NCBI GenBank assembly: GCA_030015575.1 | Contig: CM057339.1 | Span: forward strand, 770,118,809 to 770,182,808 | Direction of reading: 5' to 3' | DNA length: 64,000 bases | From: Agapanthus africanus | Lineage: Eukaryota; Streptophyta; Magnoliopsida; Asparagales; Amaryllidaceae | Shown here: piece after piece, positions 10,618 to 20,450 of the stretch | How the letters are laid out: each line of letters opens with the position of its first letter | Numbering within the stretch: the first letter of the stretch is position 1 | Translations under genes and position numbers: made by a program | Notes under the pieces: model-generated | Database searches by the model: none | Told to the model about the DNA's origin: nothing | Seen by the model: the letters and a program-made list of their open reading frames with translations, nothing else

Positions 10618-11363
10618 CCAAGCTCACGCGTAAAGATGAAGAATTCGTGTGGTCAGAAGCATGCGAACAAGCTTTCGTAGAACTCAAGTCAAGATTGATA
10701 TCAGCGCCTATTCTCGTAATACCGGACCAATCTGGAGGTTTTGAAGTGCATTGCGATGCATCCGGTAAGGGATTAGGATGTGTTCTATATCACCACGGTA
10801 AGGTTGTAGCTTATGCTTCAAGACAGCTGAAGATTCATGAGCGTAATTATCCAGCGGATGATTTGGATTTGGCAGCCATAATCTTTGCTCTTAAGATTTG
10901 GCGCCATTATCTTCTTAGAGAACGCGTGAACATATACACAGATCACAAGAGTATGAAATATGTGTTTACTCAGAAAAAGTTGAATATGCGGCAGAGAAGA
11001 TGGTTAGAATTGATGACGGACTTCGACATCAACCTGCAATATCACCCAGGGAAGGTGAATGTAGTACCTGATGCACTTAGTCACCGACCATTATCTATGA
11101 ATCTCACCGCACAATGGAAACTTCAACAAGAGTTGCATCAGATGGAGATTGAAGTGATCATGCCAGGTAACGCTTCAAGTTTGATGAACTTACAAGTTCA
11201 ATCTACCATTGTCAATCAGATCAAAGCAGCTCAAGCAAGTGATGCTAAGTTGCAAAAGATCAGAGAACAAGTGGAGAATGGACTTAGAACAGACTTCATC
11301 ATCAATGAAGATGGATCTTTGAGATACGGCAGCAGGTTGTGTGTACCAAAAGGTTCTGTGTGA
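10618..11363 (+). pseudogene. Gypsy RNase H and truncated linker
   Basis: RT connection and RNase [33 protein letters not shown] (catalytic Asp), [61 protein letters not shown] and [10 protein letters not shown]. The linker that normally leads to integrase stops at [13 protein letters not shown]. The next bases (from 11368) are a reversed gag copy. Loss of integrase is therefore by rearrangement, and the element cannot integrate alone. Confidence 0.88.
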
Positions 11364-11367
11364 GAAA

Positions 11368-12538
11368 AGGTGCAGTCGGTGGTCCGTAAGGAGGTGGTGC
11401 ATGGAGAGCGAGTCGTGGAGCAGGTGCCTGGATAATTGGCCGCTGTGGATAGGTGATTGCTGGTCTGGGTGCCTGATTCTGATTGAGTTTATGAGGACAA
11501 GACCCAATATCATGTGTGGATGAGCCACAGACTAAGCAGAGGCGATTAGCACGTCTACAATCGCCAGGTGTCCATTTCTTTTGCAGTAAAAACAAAAGTC
11601 TGGACTGGGCCGGTTATTTGGTACTCCCAGTCTCCTTGGTACAAACGGTGGCCTGGAAGAGGCTCCTCCTGCTATCTGAGTAGCAGGGCGCTTCACACCG
11701 GGAGATTGAGGTATGCCCTTCTTCTTCACCACTTCCTCATATCGACGGGCAGCCTTCAAAGCCAAATCATGGGCTGGGAAATCCGCTGTAGCTAATGCAG
11801 CTTGGATCTCCGGGTCCAACCCTTGCTGAAATCTTCTAGCCCTGATCTCAGCAGTCGGTATGAGGTGTGCTGCGAATCTGTTACGGTCTTGTGTTAGCTG
11901 TGTAGTATGTGACAGTAGAAAATCGAATATTTGAGACATATCTTACCTGCTCAACATAGTGAACTCGGCATCATACTCATCCACAGATTTGCTCCACATA
12001 GAGCCTTGTTGTAAGTGGATGCATTGCTGCTCCATGTCGAATCGAGCCGTCTCTGGAAAATATTTCGTGTCGAACATGTCGCGAAAGGTCTTCCATTCGA
12101 CCGGCTGGGTAAGACGGCTTTCTTCCGTCTTCCACCATACTCGGGGGTTATCAGTAAGTTGCATCTTCGCAACTCTTACCCAAGCAATGTCTGGCACTTG
12201 TGCTACTGCCAGATTGTCCTCAATGGATTGAGCCCATTCTTCAGCTTCCAAAGGACTCTCTTTCCCAAAAAATTGCTTAGGATGCAGTGCCTGGATTTAC
12301 TTCACACCGGGTGCCTCAGCTTCTGGGCGATTCAGGAGTATAGCAGTCTGCTGCTGCTGTCCCTCCAAGAGGCTCTTGATCGTCTCGAGCAATACCGTCT
12401 GCTCGTTGACAGGAGCTGCTACGGTATGTGTAAGTGGTAGAGGTGTAGGTGAGGTGTTTCCATTCACGTTGGTGCTCGTATTGTTGGGAGAATTCATAAC
12501 CTTGAAAGAAAAATAGGGTTATGATAGATTCAAGGAAT
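11368..12538 (-). pseudogene. Reversed second gag copy of Gypsy-1
   Basis: The minus strand repeats 7892-9066 with modest divergence. Start MNSPNNTSTNVNGN at 12497, capsid block AEEWAQSIEDNLAVAQVPD, then TMLSR, the 69-nt intron, FAAHLIPTAEIRARRFQQGL, and zinc knuckle CFYCKRNGHL with CLVCGSSTHDIGSC. It keeps Trp and Gln codons where the plus-strand copy has stops. A frameshift near 11570 and a stop before the start-proximal VK/F junction (about 12300) still break it. This copy is in the correct orientation for the LTR to its right. Confidence 0.82.
11878..11946 (-). other. Second copy of the 69-nt gag intron
   Basis: The minus strand shows CAG|GTAAGATATG at the donor, CTAACACAAG near the 3' end and GTAACAG|A at the acceptor. 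Length is identical to 8484-8552 with a few substitutions. It separates TMLSR from FAAHL. Confidence 0.6.
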
Positions 12539-12604
12539 ATGAAATGTAAAGAATGTTTTAGTTACCGATTCTTATTATTCTTGTGACTTATATTGCTTGG
12601 GATT

Positions 12605-12663
12605 CCATGCAGACTGACCCTGCATGGTTATGTAGGTTTCCACGCAGAACTGACCTGCATGGG
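12605..12663 (-). repeat. Tandem leader hairpins between LTR and gag
   Basis: CCATGCAG-N7-CTGCATGG (12605-12627) is a perfect 8-bp inverted repeat. A second, imperfect one follows at 12639-12663 (CACGCAG/CTGCATG). They lie between the LTR end (12678) and the gag start (12497) on the transcript strand. The same pair recurs at about 13665-13723. Confidence 0.55.
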
Positions 12664-13412
12664 CCACCAACAAAACCTGTCACGCCCCGCTTCCCAGTGT
12701 ACAGGTAAGGAGGCGCGGCAGGCCCGCGACGTATTTACTCAGAAGTAAATACGCTAAACGTAAATAAGCAATATAATAAATGTACAAAAGAAATGATAAA
12801 AGATATAATTAAATATCAACTTTTTATTGATTAAACATTCTTTACAATACAACTGGAAAGTAAATACAATACGGAAATGCGATGCCTAGAAAATGGCATA
12901 TGAACTGAAAGTAAAAGCATATACAAATGAACTAGAGCTCTGGGTCCTCAATGAACTGCTCCAAATTGTCCTGGCTGGGCTCGATCTCCAGAGAGTCAGG
13001 TTCTCGCTGACAACATTCCTATTTCTTCTTTTTTTTGGAATGTTGTCAGGAGGACCTGACTCTCTGGAGATCGAACCCAACCAGGACGATTTGGAGCAGT
13101 TCATTGAGAACCCGGAGCTCTAGTTCATTTGTATATGCTTTTACTTTCAGTTCATATGTCATTGTCTAGGCATCACCTTCCCGTATTGTATTTACTTTCC
13201 AGTTGTATTGTAAAGAATGTTTAATCAATAAAAAGTTGCTGTTTAATTATATCTTTTATCATTTCTTGTGTACATTTATTATATTTCTTATTTATGCTTA
13301 GCGTATTTACTTCTGAGTAAATACGTCGCGGGTCTGCAGGTCAGTTCTGCTGCGTATGTACACTGGGAAGCGGGGCGTGACAGGTTTTGTTGGTAGCCAT
13401 GCAGGTCAGTTC
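12641..13412. repeat. Near-perfect palindrome, arms about 375 bp
   Basis: The left arm (12641-13019) is repeated in reverse complement at 13037-13412 around a 17-base T-rich loop (13020-13036). Outer ends pair as CAGAACTGACCTGCATGG with CCATGCAGGTCAGTTCTG. Inner ends pair as GACAACATTCC with GGAATGTTGTC. Most of it is Gypsy-1 LTR end (TGTCACGCCCCG at 12678 and its mirror ending at 13382). Confidence 0.85.
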
Positions 13413-13590
13413 TGCTGCTGTCCCTCCAAGAGGCTCTTGATCGCCTCGAGCAATACCGTCTGCGCGTTGACAGGAGCTGCTACGGTAAGTGGTAGAGGTG
13501 TAGGTGGGGTGTTTCCATTCACGTTGGTGCTCGTATTGTTGAGAGAAACCATAACCTTGAAAGAAAAATAAGATTAGAATAGACTCAAGG
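13413..13590 (-). pseudogene. Third gag 5'-end fragment
   Basis: The minus strand repeats the first about 50 codons of Gypsy-1 gag (CGAGCACCAACGTGAATGG, then the LLEGQQQQ-like region), ending at the palindrome boundary. The initiation codon region reads GTTATGGTTTCTCTC, differing from the other copies. A by-product of the duplication; no function expected. Confidence 0.6.
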
Positions 13591-16211
13591 AATATGAAAT
13601 GTAAAGAATGTTTTAGTTACTGATTCTTATTATTCTTATGACTTATATGGCTTAGGATTCCATGCAGACTGACCCTGCATGGTTATGTAGGTTTCCACAC
13701 AGAACTGACCTGCATGGGCCACCAACAAAAACTGTCACGTCCCGCTTCCCAGTGTACGGGTAAGGAGGCGCGGCATGCCCGCGACGTATTTACTCAGAAG
13801 TAAATACGCTAAGCGTAAATAAGCAATATAATAAATGTACACAAGAAATGATAAAAGATATAATTAAACAACTTTTTATTGATTAAACATTCTTTACAAT
13901 ACAACTGGAAAGTAAATACAATGCTGGAAGGCGATGCCTCGACAATGGCATATGAACTGAAAGTAAAAGCATATACAAATGATCTAGAGCTCTGGGTCCT
14001 CAATGAACTGCTCCAAATCGTCCTGGTCGGGCTCGATCTCCAGAGAGTCAGATCCTCCTGACAACATTCCAAAGAAAGAAGATATAAGAATGTTGTCAGC
14101 GAACAATCGCTCGGTAAGTCTCAAGAGATAAAGAAGAATAGACAGAGAATAGAACAGGTAAAATATATATGGTTATGGTTGTTATGTTAACGCAGTTGTT
14201 TTTAGCTTGGTACAGAATGTGCCAGTGTATACGAGAGGAGTCCAACTTACCCCGTAGACTGTGGTATATGAAGTACAAGGCCCCGTCAAAACCCACGGGA
14301 CAACGACAACAGATATTCAGGTTAGGTGTATTAAAGTGACCGTCTCGTGCTACTTTTAACATATTCCGTATCAGTCTACCCCTTTAAAACCCCGTAATGT
14401 TTTATTGTTTTGTTTATAGATGATTTGTAGATATAAGTCTTGCCGAAACCATGATATCAATTGTTCATGTAAACGGATAAAGATATAAACGGATAGTCAT
14501 GTAGACAAGTCAATGTATATCCATGGTTCGGTCAGATCAAGTCATGTTGATATTGATTGTGTTCTAGTATTCATGTTTTAAGTTCCAGTATATATGGATT
14601 CATGTTATATTGGAGTTATATTTGGATTGTATTCATGTTTAAATTGTATTCGGATTAGACTGAGACTCAGATTGAGTCAGACACTTTAAACAGATTTGAG
14701 TCCTGAATTAGGTTTAGGAGTCATCGGTAACTGTTGCACATGGACGGCAGGATTTATGACTTTTTCCAAGCCAATTACCATTGATAACCCCGTTTTAGTT
14801 GTCTACCTTAAATAGGCAAACACCCACTTTCTCCGGCTTCCTGAGGCTCAAGAAAATTGGCCACGCTTAAACCTATATTTACTAGGGTCCTTATGGCAAT
14901 TTAATATAACTTGTGGGGGGTTTTATAAAAAATATTTTTAGTATAATTTCAAAATTCACCTCAAGTATTTATTTATCGTATTTAGGGTTTTCATGGATGT
15001 AACTTTTAAAAGTGAGGTAATCTATTGGAATAATACCTAGTTGAATAGATCATGGTATTTTTGTGTAAATTTGACTTGCATAGATTCTTGATGGTTTTTC
15101 ATGAAATTGTAATTCTTTTCTTTCGTTTAGAAAACATGGAATTTATTATATATTTAAAATAGAGGGTTTTATAATATTTATATATAATTAATAAAAATAA
15201 AATTTATTTATTAAATAGAAAATCACGTTTTTCTTAAAAATTGTATTAAAAATTCCATCGAGATCGTATGCTCTGTGAGGAGTTCTGCATCTCGCTCTAC
15301 TAGTCCTGAGGATGTGCGATAATCTGCATCATCCCGATCGGGTTCTCCAAAAGTGGGTTGTAGAGACATAATCGTAAGGAATTTAAAATGACACAATTTA
15401 AAGAATACGGTTTTTAATAGTTTATGGTATTTTCATAAAAAATATGATTCAGAAAAGTTCATGGTATTTTAGTAAAAATATAACTTGGAAAGATTTAGGG
15501 TATTTTAAAGAAAATACTATTTTTCCAAAGTTCGTGGTATTTTAAATGAAAATATAAATTCTTAGGAGTTGATGGTATTTTTGTGAAATACCCAAATTAG
15601 CAAAAATATGGTTTTATAGGTTTACCATTAATTTTATTTTTGAGAAAAAACAATATATAAAAATTTACTATAATTTTTCCATGTTTTAATAATTAAGGAA
15701 CTAATTATCGATAATATTTATTTAACCGTAGAATAATTACATTTATTCCTGCAAAAGTTGTCCAGGTCATGATAATCGCCTTATGTCTTAGTTCAATATT
15801 TCCAAGCATGAATCCGTGGTTGTCCGTTGCCCCGTTAATTTATTGTGAAGTATAACTGGTAAAAGTTCGTTATATTATTAGAGTTTAATATTGTTTTTAA
15901 TTGTCAAAACTCGTAATAGATAATATAGTTAAAACATCATAATTAGGTCCTAGAATTTTTTTCACAGATAGATATTTTAATTATGAAGATAACAGGGGGT
16001 CAAGTGTTGAGAGATCTTATCTGAAATGATCTAGGAAAATAAAAGTCGGTGAACGTCGGGTTGTACGAGAAAAACGATATCTTGAATCTAAGAATTTTTC
16101 TGCCTTTGAGGCTTGGTCCAGAGTGATAAGACTCAAAGAAGAAGCTCTAGAAATTTTTTGAGATTTTTGTGTAGAACAGATATTTTTTGGTGAATTTTAG
16201 AAGTTCAGGAC

Positions 16212-16219
16212 TATTTATA
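16212..16219 (-). promoter_or_regulatory. LTR TATA box
   Basis: Minus-strand TATAAATAG at the position equivalent to the TATA box of the solo LTR at 51514-51521. Its upstream region has been separated by the 11.8-kb insertion at 16266. Confidence 0.45.
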
Positions 16220-16260
16220 AGGATTTCTGGGATTAAAAAAACTATTTTTTTCACATTGCT

Positions 16261-16265
16261 ACAGT
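16261..16265. repeat. Target-site duplication, left copy (ACAGT)
   Basis: ACAGT immediately before the 5' LTR start TGTAACATTTC. The same five bases follow the 3' LTR end at 28033-28037. Confidence 0.85.
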
Positions 16266-18372
16266 TGTAACATTTCAAAAAAATAAAATATTATTTTTGG
16301 GAATTTTTATAATTAAATAATATCATATTTAATATTTCGGTATAATTAAATACTGATAAATTGGGAAAATTTTTGGAAAATTATGGAAAATTCTAAAAGA
16401 GGGTGTTTTATGGAATTATGCCAATTTTAAATTTTTATGATTAATTATATGCTAATTTAGCGCTAATCGCGATTAAAAATCGCTAATCGCGCTTTAAGCG
16501 TATTTATGCAAAACATACACCGTATCTTTTTCTACACTTGTTACATATTTTCTCATGACTTCCTACATGTTTTTATCATGGTTGATGATTTATTTGAAAG
16601 GGAAAAAGAAAAGAAAAGAAAAGGAAAAGATTTGAATAATAGAGGTATGGGTGAGAGAGAGAAAGGTAAGGGTTTACCTTTGACTTTAGACTTGGCCATT
16701 CCCTCACCATTTCCTCTCCTCTCCTCTCCATTCCCTGCTGCTGCTCCTCCTTCTCCCTCCCCTATTCATCTCCCCAAAACTCCATGCCAAACACTTCAAA
16801 ACCCTATCCCCATTTCACAAATTTTGTGCACAAGCTCAAGGGAAGCACATTGGACCAAGAAAGCAAGGATTTTGGCCACTTGGGGCAACTCAAGAATTTT
16901 CTTGAGTTGCCAAATAAGGTAATTTCTGAACCATAAGCTTAGTGTTTCCATTACTTATACCCCCATGTTAGATTTGAATCGATATCGAGTGGTTTTGTGG
17001 ACTTAGGAAAAACCTAGTTAGGGTTAATGGGAATTGAGAGTGGTGATGGGTAATTAAGCTCAGTAGAGGCCACACAAACCCCTTAGTGTTAGAATTAAGA
17101 CTCAAACCAGAGACTAGAAACCCGGAATACAGATTTAGAAACCGATATCGGATGAATTGTGAATTCTGTGGATGTAAAATGGAATCTGCCAACACCCGGA
17201 GCCTCTAAAAATAATTTTGCAAACACTGTAGCACATGCAGGCACCCAGGAAGCTACTACAGAGACCCGAGACCAAACCCTAACCTTTGGGCCGCAGATTT
17301 AATCCCCTGGGCCGCAATTTGCGGCCTGGGTACCTCATTTTTGGTTCTTGCTTCGTCTGTAGCTCCTATGTCAGTAAAATAGACCCCTCCTATATGCAAA
17401 ATTGGCTAATTGTCACCTGGGGAAAATCTGGGAGCATTTTGGTGTGTTTTAGGCTATGTTTTCCGTATTTTAAAATGCACTTTCTTGATACTTGGATTTG
17501 TATTGGGTTGTTGGATGTTTGTACATCGACAACAAGGGTTGTTTGATTGTTTTGCACGTGTAGGCCATAGATTCTAACCTATGAGCGCACCGTGCGCCGT
17601 ATCGGTTTTCCGGATTCGATTTTAATACGCATTGCGACTGTTGATTATTGTAGGTACCTTCGCCTGGATTCCAAGGCGACGGAGCGTGGCGTCATCGATT
17701 TCAGCGAGTGATGACCAGGTGAGTGGATCTATATCCACGGGGGAAGTCGGGTGGATGGCGTATAGCACCCCCGCAAAGTATTGATGGAAAACTGATTATA
17801 GGCTATGGTTAGGAAACCTAGATTAGGAAACTAGGGTTATAGTAAAGGATAGTTAGTGATACTATATTAGAAATTAAGGATAGTTAGAAATGAGATAATA
17901 CGGCTATTATGTGATGACGGGATTCGAGGACGACGTTTGCCGATATTGCCATTTAGGGTACCGTAGGACTAGATAGTCGATGTAGATGCGTCATCCGAAC
18001 CATACCTTTTTCTAAACCGAAGAGTCATATGTATCTTTTAAAAATATACCTTAAGGGAGGTTACGGATTTTCAAATGATATCTTTTTCTTAAAAAACACC
18101 GTAACCCCTATTTTCAAAACTACGATTCGCTTCTTTAAAAATCTGATTGTATGGTTCGGGTGTGTATGTTAGATTAGATACCTATACTTATAGTAGAAAT
18201 AGAATGTTTAGGTAAACTCGGCTTGATATGGGTTATAAATGCGATGAAAAGATTATAAGACGGATATGATGACCTGATGGTATGTTGGTATACGGATGCG
18301 AATCGATCGAGATGATTTATACCCTGTCGGTCCCCTGATGTGAGATTATTGCGGATGTGACCTGGGACATAG

Positions 18373-18373
<1 letters not shown>

Positions 18374-18418
<45 letters not shown>
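18374..18418. repeat. (GT)n microsatellite
   Basis: About 22 uninterrupted GT units in the 5' LTR. The 3' LTR has only a short TATAGATATATATATA tract at the equivalent position (about 25967), so the expansion or loss happened after insertion. Confidence 0.9.
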
Positions 18419-18423
<5 letters not shown>

Positions 18424-19419
18424 GAATGTTGTGAATCATGGATGATAGGCCGTACGTGATTTCAGGCCGTACCCTCATTTGTCATATAGGATCCCTATTA
18501 GCTTAATGGCGCCGTACGATGATTTTCCATGCATGATGAGTTTGACTTGATGATTGATCCTTACCCTTGACTAAAGGTTGCCGTACGATGGATCATACCG
18601 TACGCGATGTGGTTAGGCTGGATGCCGGTTGATAGATTCCCAGACTCGGTCATATTAGATACGTATACCCGTCAGCATTTGCATATGATTTCCTTTATGC
18701 TGCATTCATATTATTCCCATCGCACTGATTATACTTGTGTTAGTACACTTGCACTATTATCGATGATGCGTATGTTACACGCACACAGATTTGCCGGCTC
18801 ACACACTTCATCATCGATAATTGCCATGTCACTACATAGTAGGATTGCTGCATCATGATATACTGTTATGCTTACATTTCCATCACATGTCGCATACATC
18901 ATGCTTTATGATTTTACGCATTGAGATATGTTGTTTTCATGAGATTTCTGGATTTGAGAACCGTGGCTATTTTAAAGAAAGCATGTACTGATTTAAAAAC
19001 CTGGTTTCTCTTGATATGATATTTCAGTGCATCCACCATGCGTTTTCTCGGTTCTGATATGTGTGACTTGTGAACCCGAATCGAAGAGCTGGATGAGGCC
19101 GATTGCGGGTACATGGTGGACCCGGTATGGTACCCTGGGGCGAGAACGGATTTGTCGTGCAGTAGGCGATGAGCCTGGAAGTGGGATCACTACCTACCGG
19201 TGATTGGTTGGACCTGGCGGTTATCCGGAGGATACTGACCAGAGTCGATAGATGGATACGGGATGACCCGTACTGCCGGGGCCGAGGGCCGATTCCGCAG
19301 ATGGAGCCCGATATATGAGGATTTACGTGCCGATGCTGTGCATGGTTTTCATGGTGTTTTCGAGTGTCGATGATAGGCACTCAGGTTCCATGATTTTGAT
19401 GTGTCGGGAGGGACACCGT

Positions 19420-19421
<2 letters not shown>

Positions 19422-19465
<44 letters not shown>
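19422..19465. repeat. (AT)n microsatellite
   Basis: About 22 AT units. The equivalent tract in the 3' LTR (26982-27058) is nearly twice as long. Confidence 0.9.
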
Positions 19466-19467
<2 letters not shown>

Positions 19468-20432
19468 TGCACACCCCTTTATGATATTTACGTGCATGCA
19501 GACATTGATTTTGGGTGGACGAGATCCACATGCATATATACCTTGATTATGGTTGGACGAGATCCATATACATGCATTGATTATTACTGTTGGATGTTAT
19601 CCACATGCATATAGGTATTGACTGCCTTGTTGGCACATATACAGACCCGGTCACCCTAGATATCATAGTATTACCTTTATGATATAGTTGACCTAGGAAT
19701 CGTTGTTTATTCGATTTCTATCTGTTGATATTTTTCTACTCACGAGTTGGCAACTCACCCCCGTTGTGCCACAGTTCTTGCAGGTTGACCGCTTGGATCG
19801 GTAGCGGCTTCGCTGGCACACAGTTGTATTCGGGTGTTTTGCATTGGTAGGTGGGATATTTGTATCATTCCCACTCTTGTATCTATATTTCATATTGTAT
19901 CTAGTTAACTCCATCAATCAAAAGTTGTAAATTGTATAAGTGATGAGACTTAGTGAGGCTTGTAGTTGCGAGATTTGAGCGATGGGTTTTATATTCACTT
20001 TTGGGGTTATATCTTGCTCATTTCTGTATCTTTTGTGGTGAATTTCGCCGTTGGGCGTCGTATACTTATTTATACTGTATTGCGTGGTTGTGATCTGCCG
20101 TTTGGCGAAGAGCTAGCTCCTGCTTGGGGATGCCATTATCCTTATTATGTATTTGTGGTTTTGGATCAAAATATACAAAGGAGGTGCTGCCAAATTTTTT
20201 AAAAGACGAAACATGTTTTCAATTAGTAGATTTCACTTGCATCATTCATGTTCCTTTTCTTTGCATTACGAAAACTTGATTTCATTATACCTTTACTTCA
20301 AAACCTCACCTCCTTTATTTTCTTAAAAGGTTTAGATTTCTGGGTTTCAGCTTACTTGAATTCCGTTACGCCTTTAGACGTTGCGTGATTCATGCGCTGG
20401 TCACGAGCTAATATTTCGGGTCGTGACAAAGT

Positions 20433-20450
20433 TGGTATCAGAGCGCTAGG
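20433..20450 (+). other. Primer-binding site (initiator tRNA-Met type)
   Basis: TGGTATCAGAGCGCTAGG, four bases after the 5' LTR end. TGGTATCAGAGC is the standard plant PBS complementary to the 3' end of initiator tRNA-Met; the following bases diverge. Confidence 0.85.

Larger units (their letters stand above)
7892..11367 (+). mobile_element. Gypsy-1 internal region (gag-PR-RT-RNase H), inverted
   Basis: A Ty3/Gypsy chromovirus-like coding region on the plus strand, whereas the LTR fragments on both sides are oriented on the minus strand. It contains gag, protease, RT and RNase H in order and stops abruptly after the linker phrase RLCVPKG, before any integrase. There it joins a reversed second gag copy. 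Many in-frame stops show that it is not functional. Confidence 0.8.
12353..14070 (-). repeat. Duplicated LTR end plus gag start
   Basis: The segment 12353-13019 (gag 5' end, leader hairpins, first 340 bases of the LTR end) recurs in direct orientation at 13413-14070, with the inverted arm 13037-13412 between the two copies. The order is A, inverted A', A. Confidence 0.8.
13733..16265 (-). repeat. Gypsy-1 5' LTR (cut by LARD insertion)
   Basis: Plus-strand TGTCACGTCCCGCTTCCC at 13733 is the reverse complement of the LTR end and is followed on the transcript strand by leader and gag. It aligns along its length with the solo LTR 49292-51530, through the shared blocks GCTCGGTAAGTC, CTTACCCCGTAGACT, AAGGCCCCGTCA and GCACATGGACGGCAGGATT. 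A minus-strand TATA box lies at 16212-16219. At 16266 the LARD-like element interrupts it. I do not recognise the rest of its U3 on the far side (28038 onward). Confidence 0.65.
16266..20428 (+). repeat. LARD-like 5' LTR (4163 bp)
   Basis: TGTAACATTTC ... GGGTCGTGACA. Contains a GT microsatellite at about 18374-18418 and a TA microsatellite at 19422-19465. A perfect hairpin GGCAACTCAAGAA/TTCTTGAGTTGCC lies at 16884-16911, and the inverted pair AAAGGAGGTG (about 20176) / CACCTCCTTT (about 20308) near the end. ORFs inside (such as one at 16506) are not conserved as frames in the 3' LTR and are not called as genes. Confidence 0.88.

Noticed and set aside
11190..11528. ORF of 112 codons on the minus strand over the pol/gag junction
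   Set aside because: It crosses the rearrangement junction at 11363/11368 in a frame that is not gag; a shadow of the reversed gag.
16506..16922. 138-codon ORF in the LARD 5' LTR as a gene
   Set aside because: The 3' LTR copy of the same sequence breaks after about 98 codons and the composition is low-complexity (K/E and S/P runs). No known domain.
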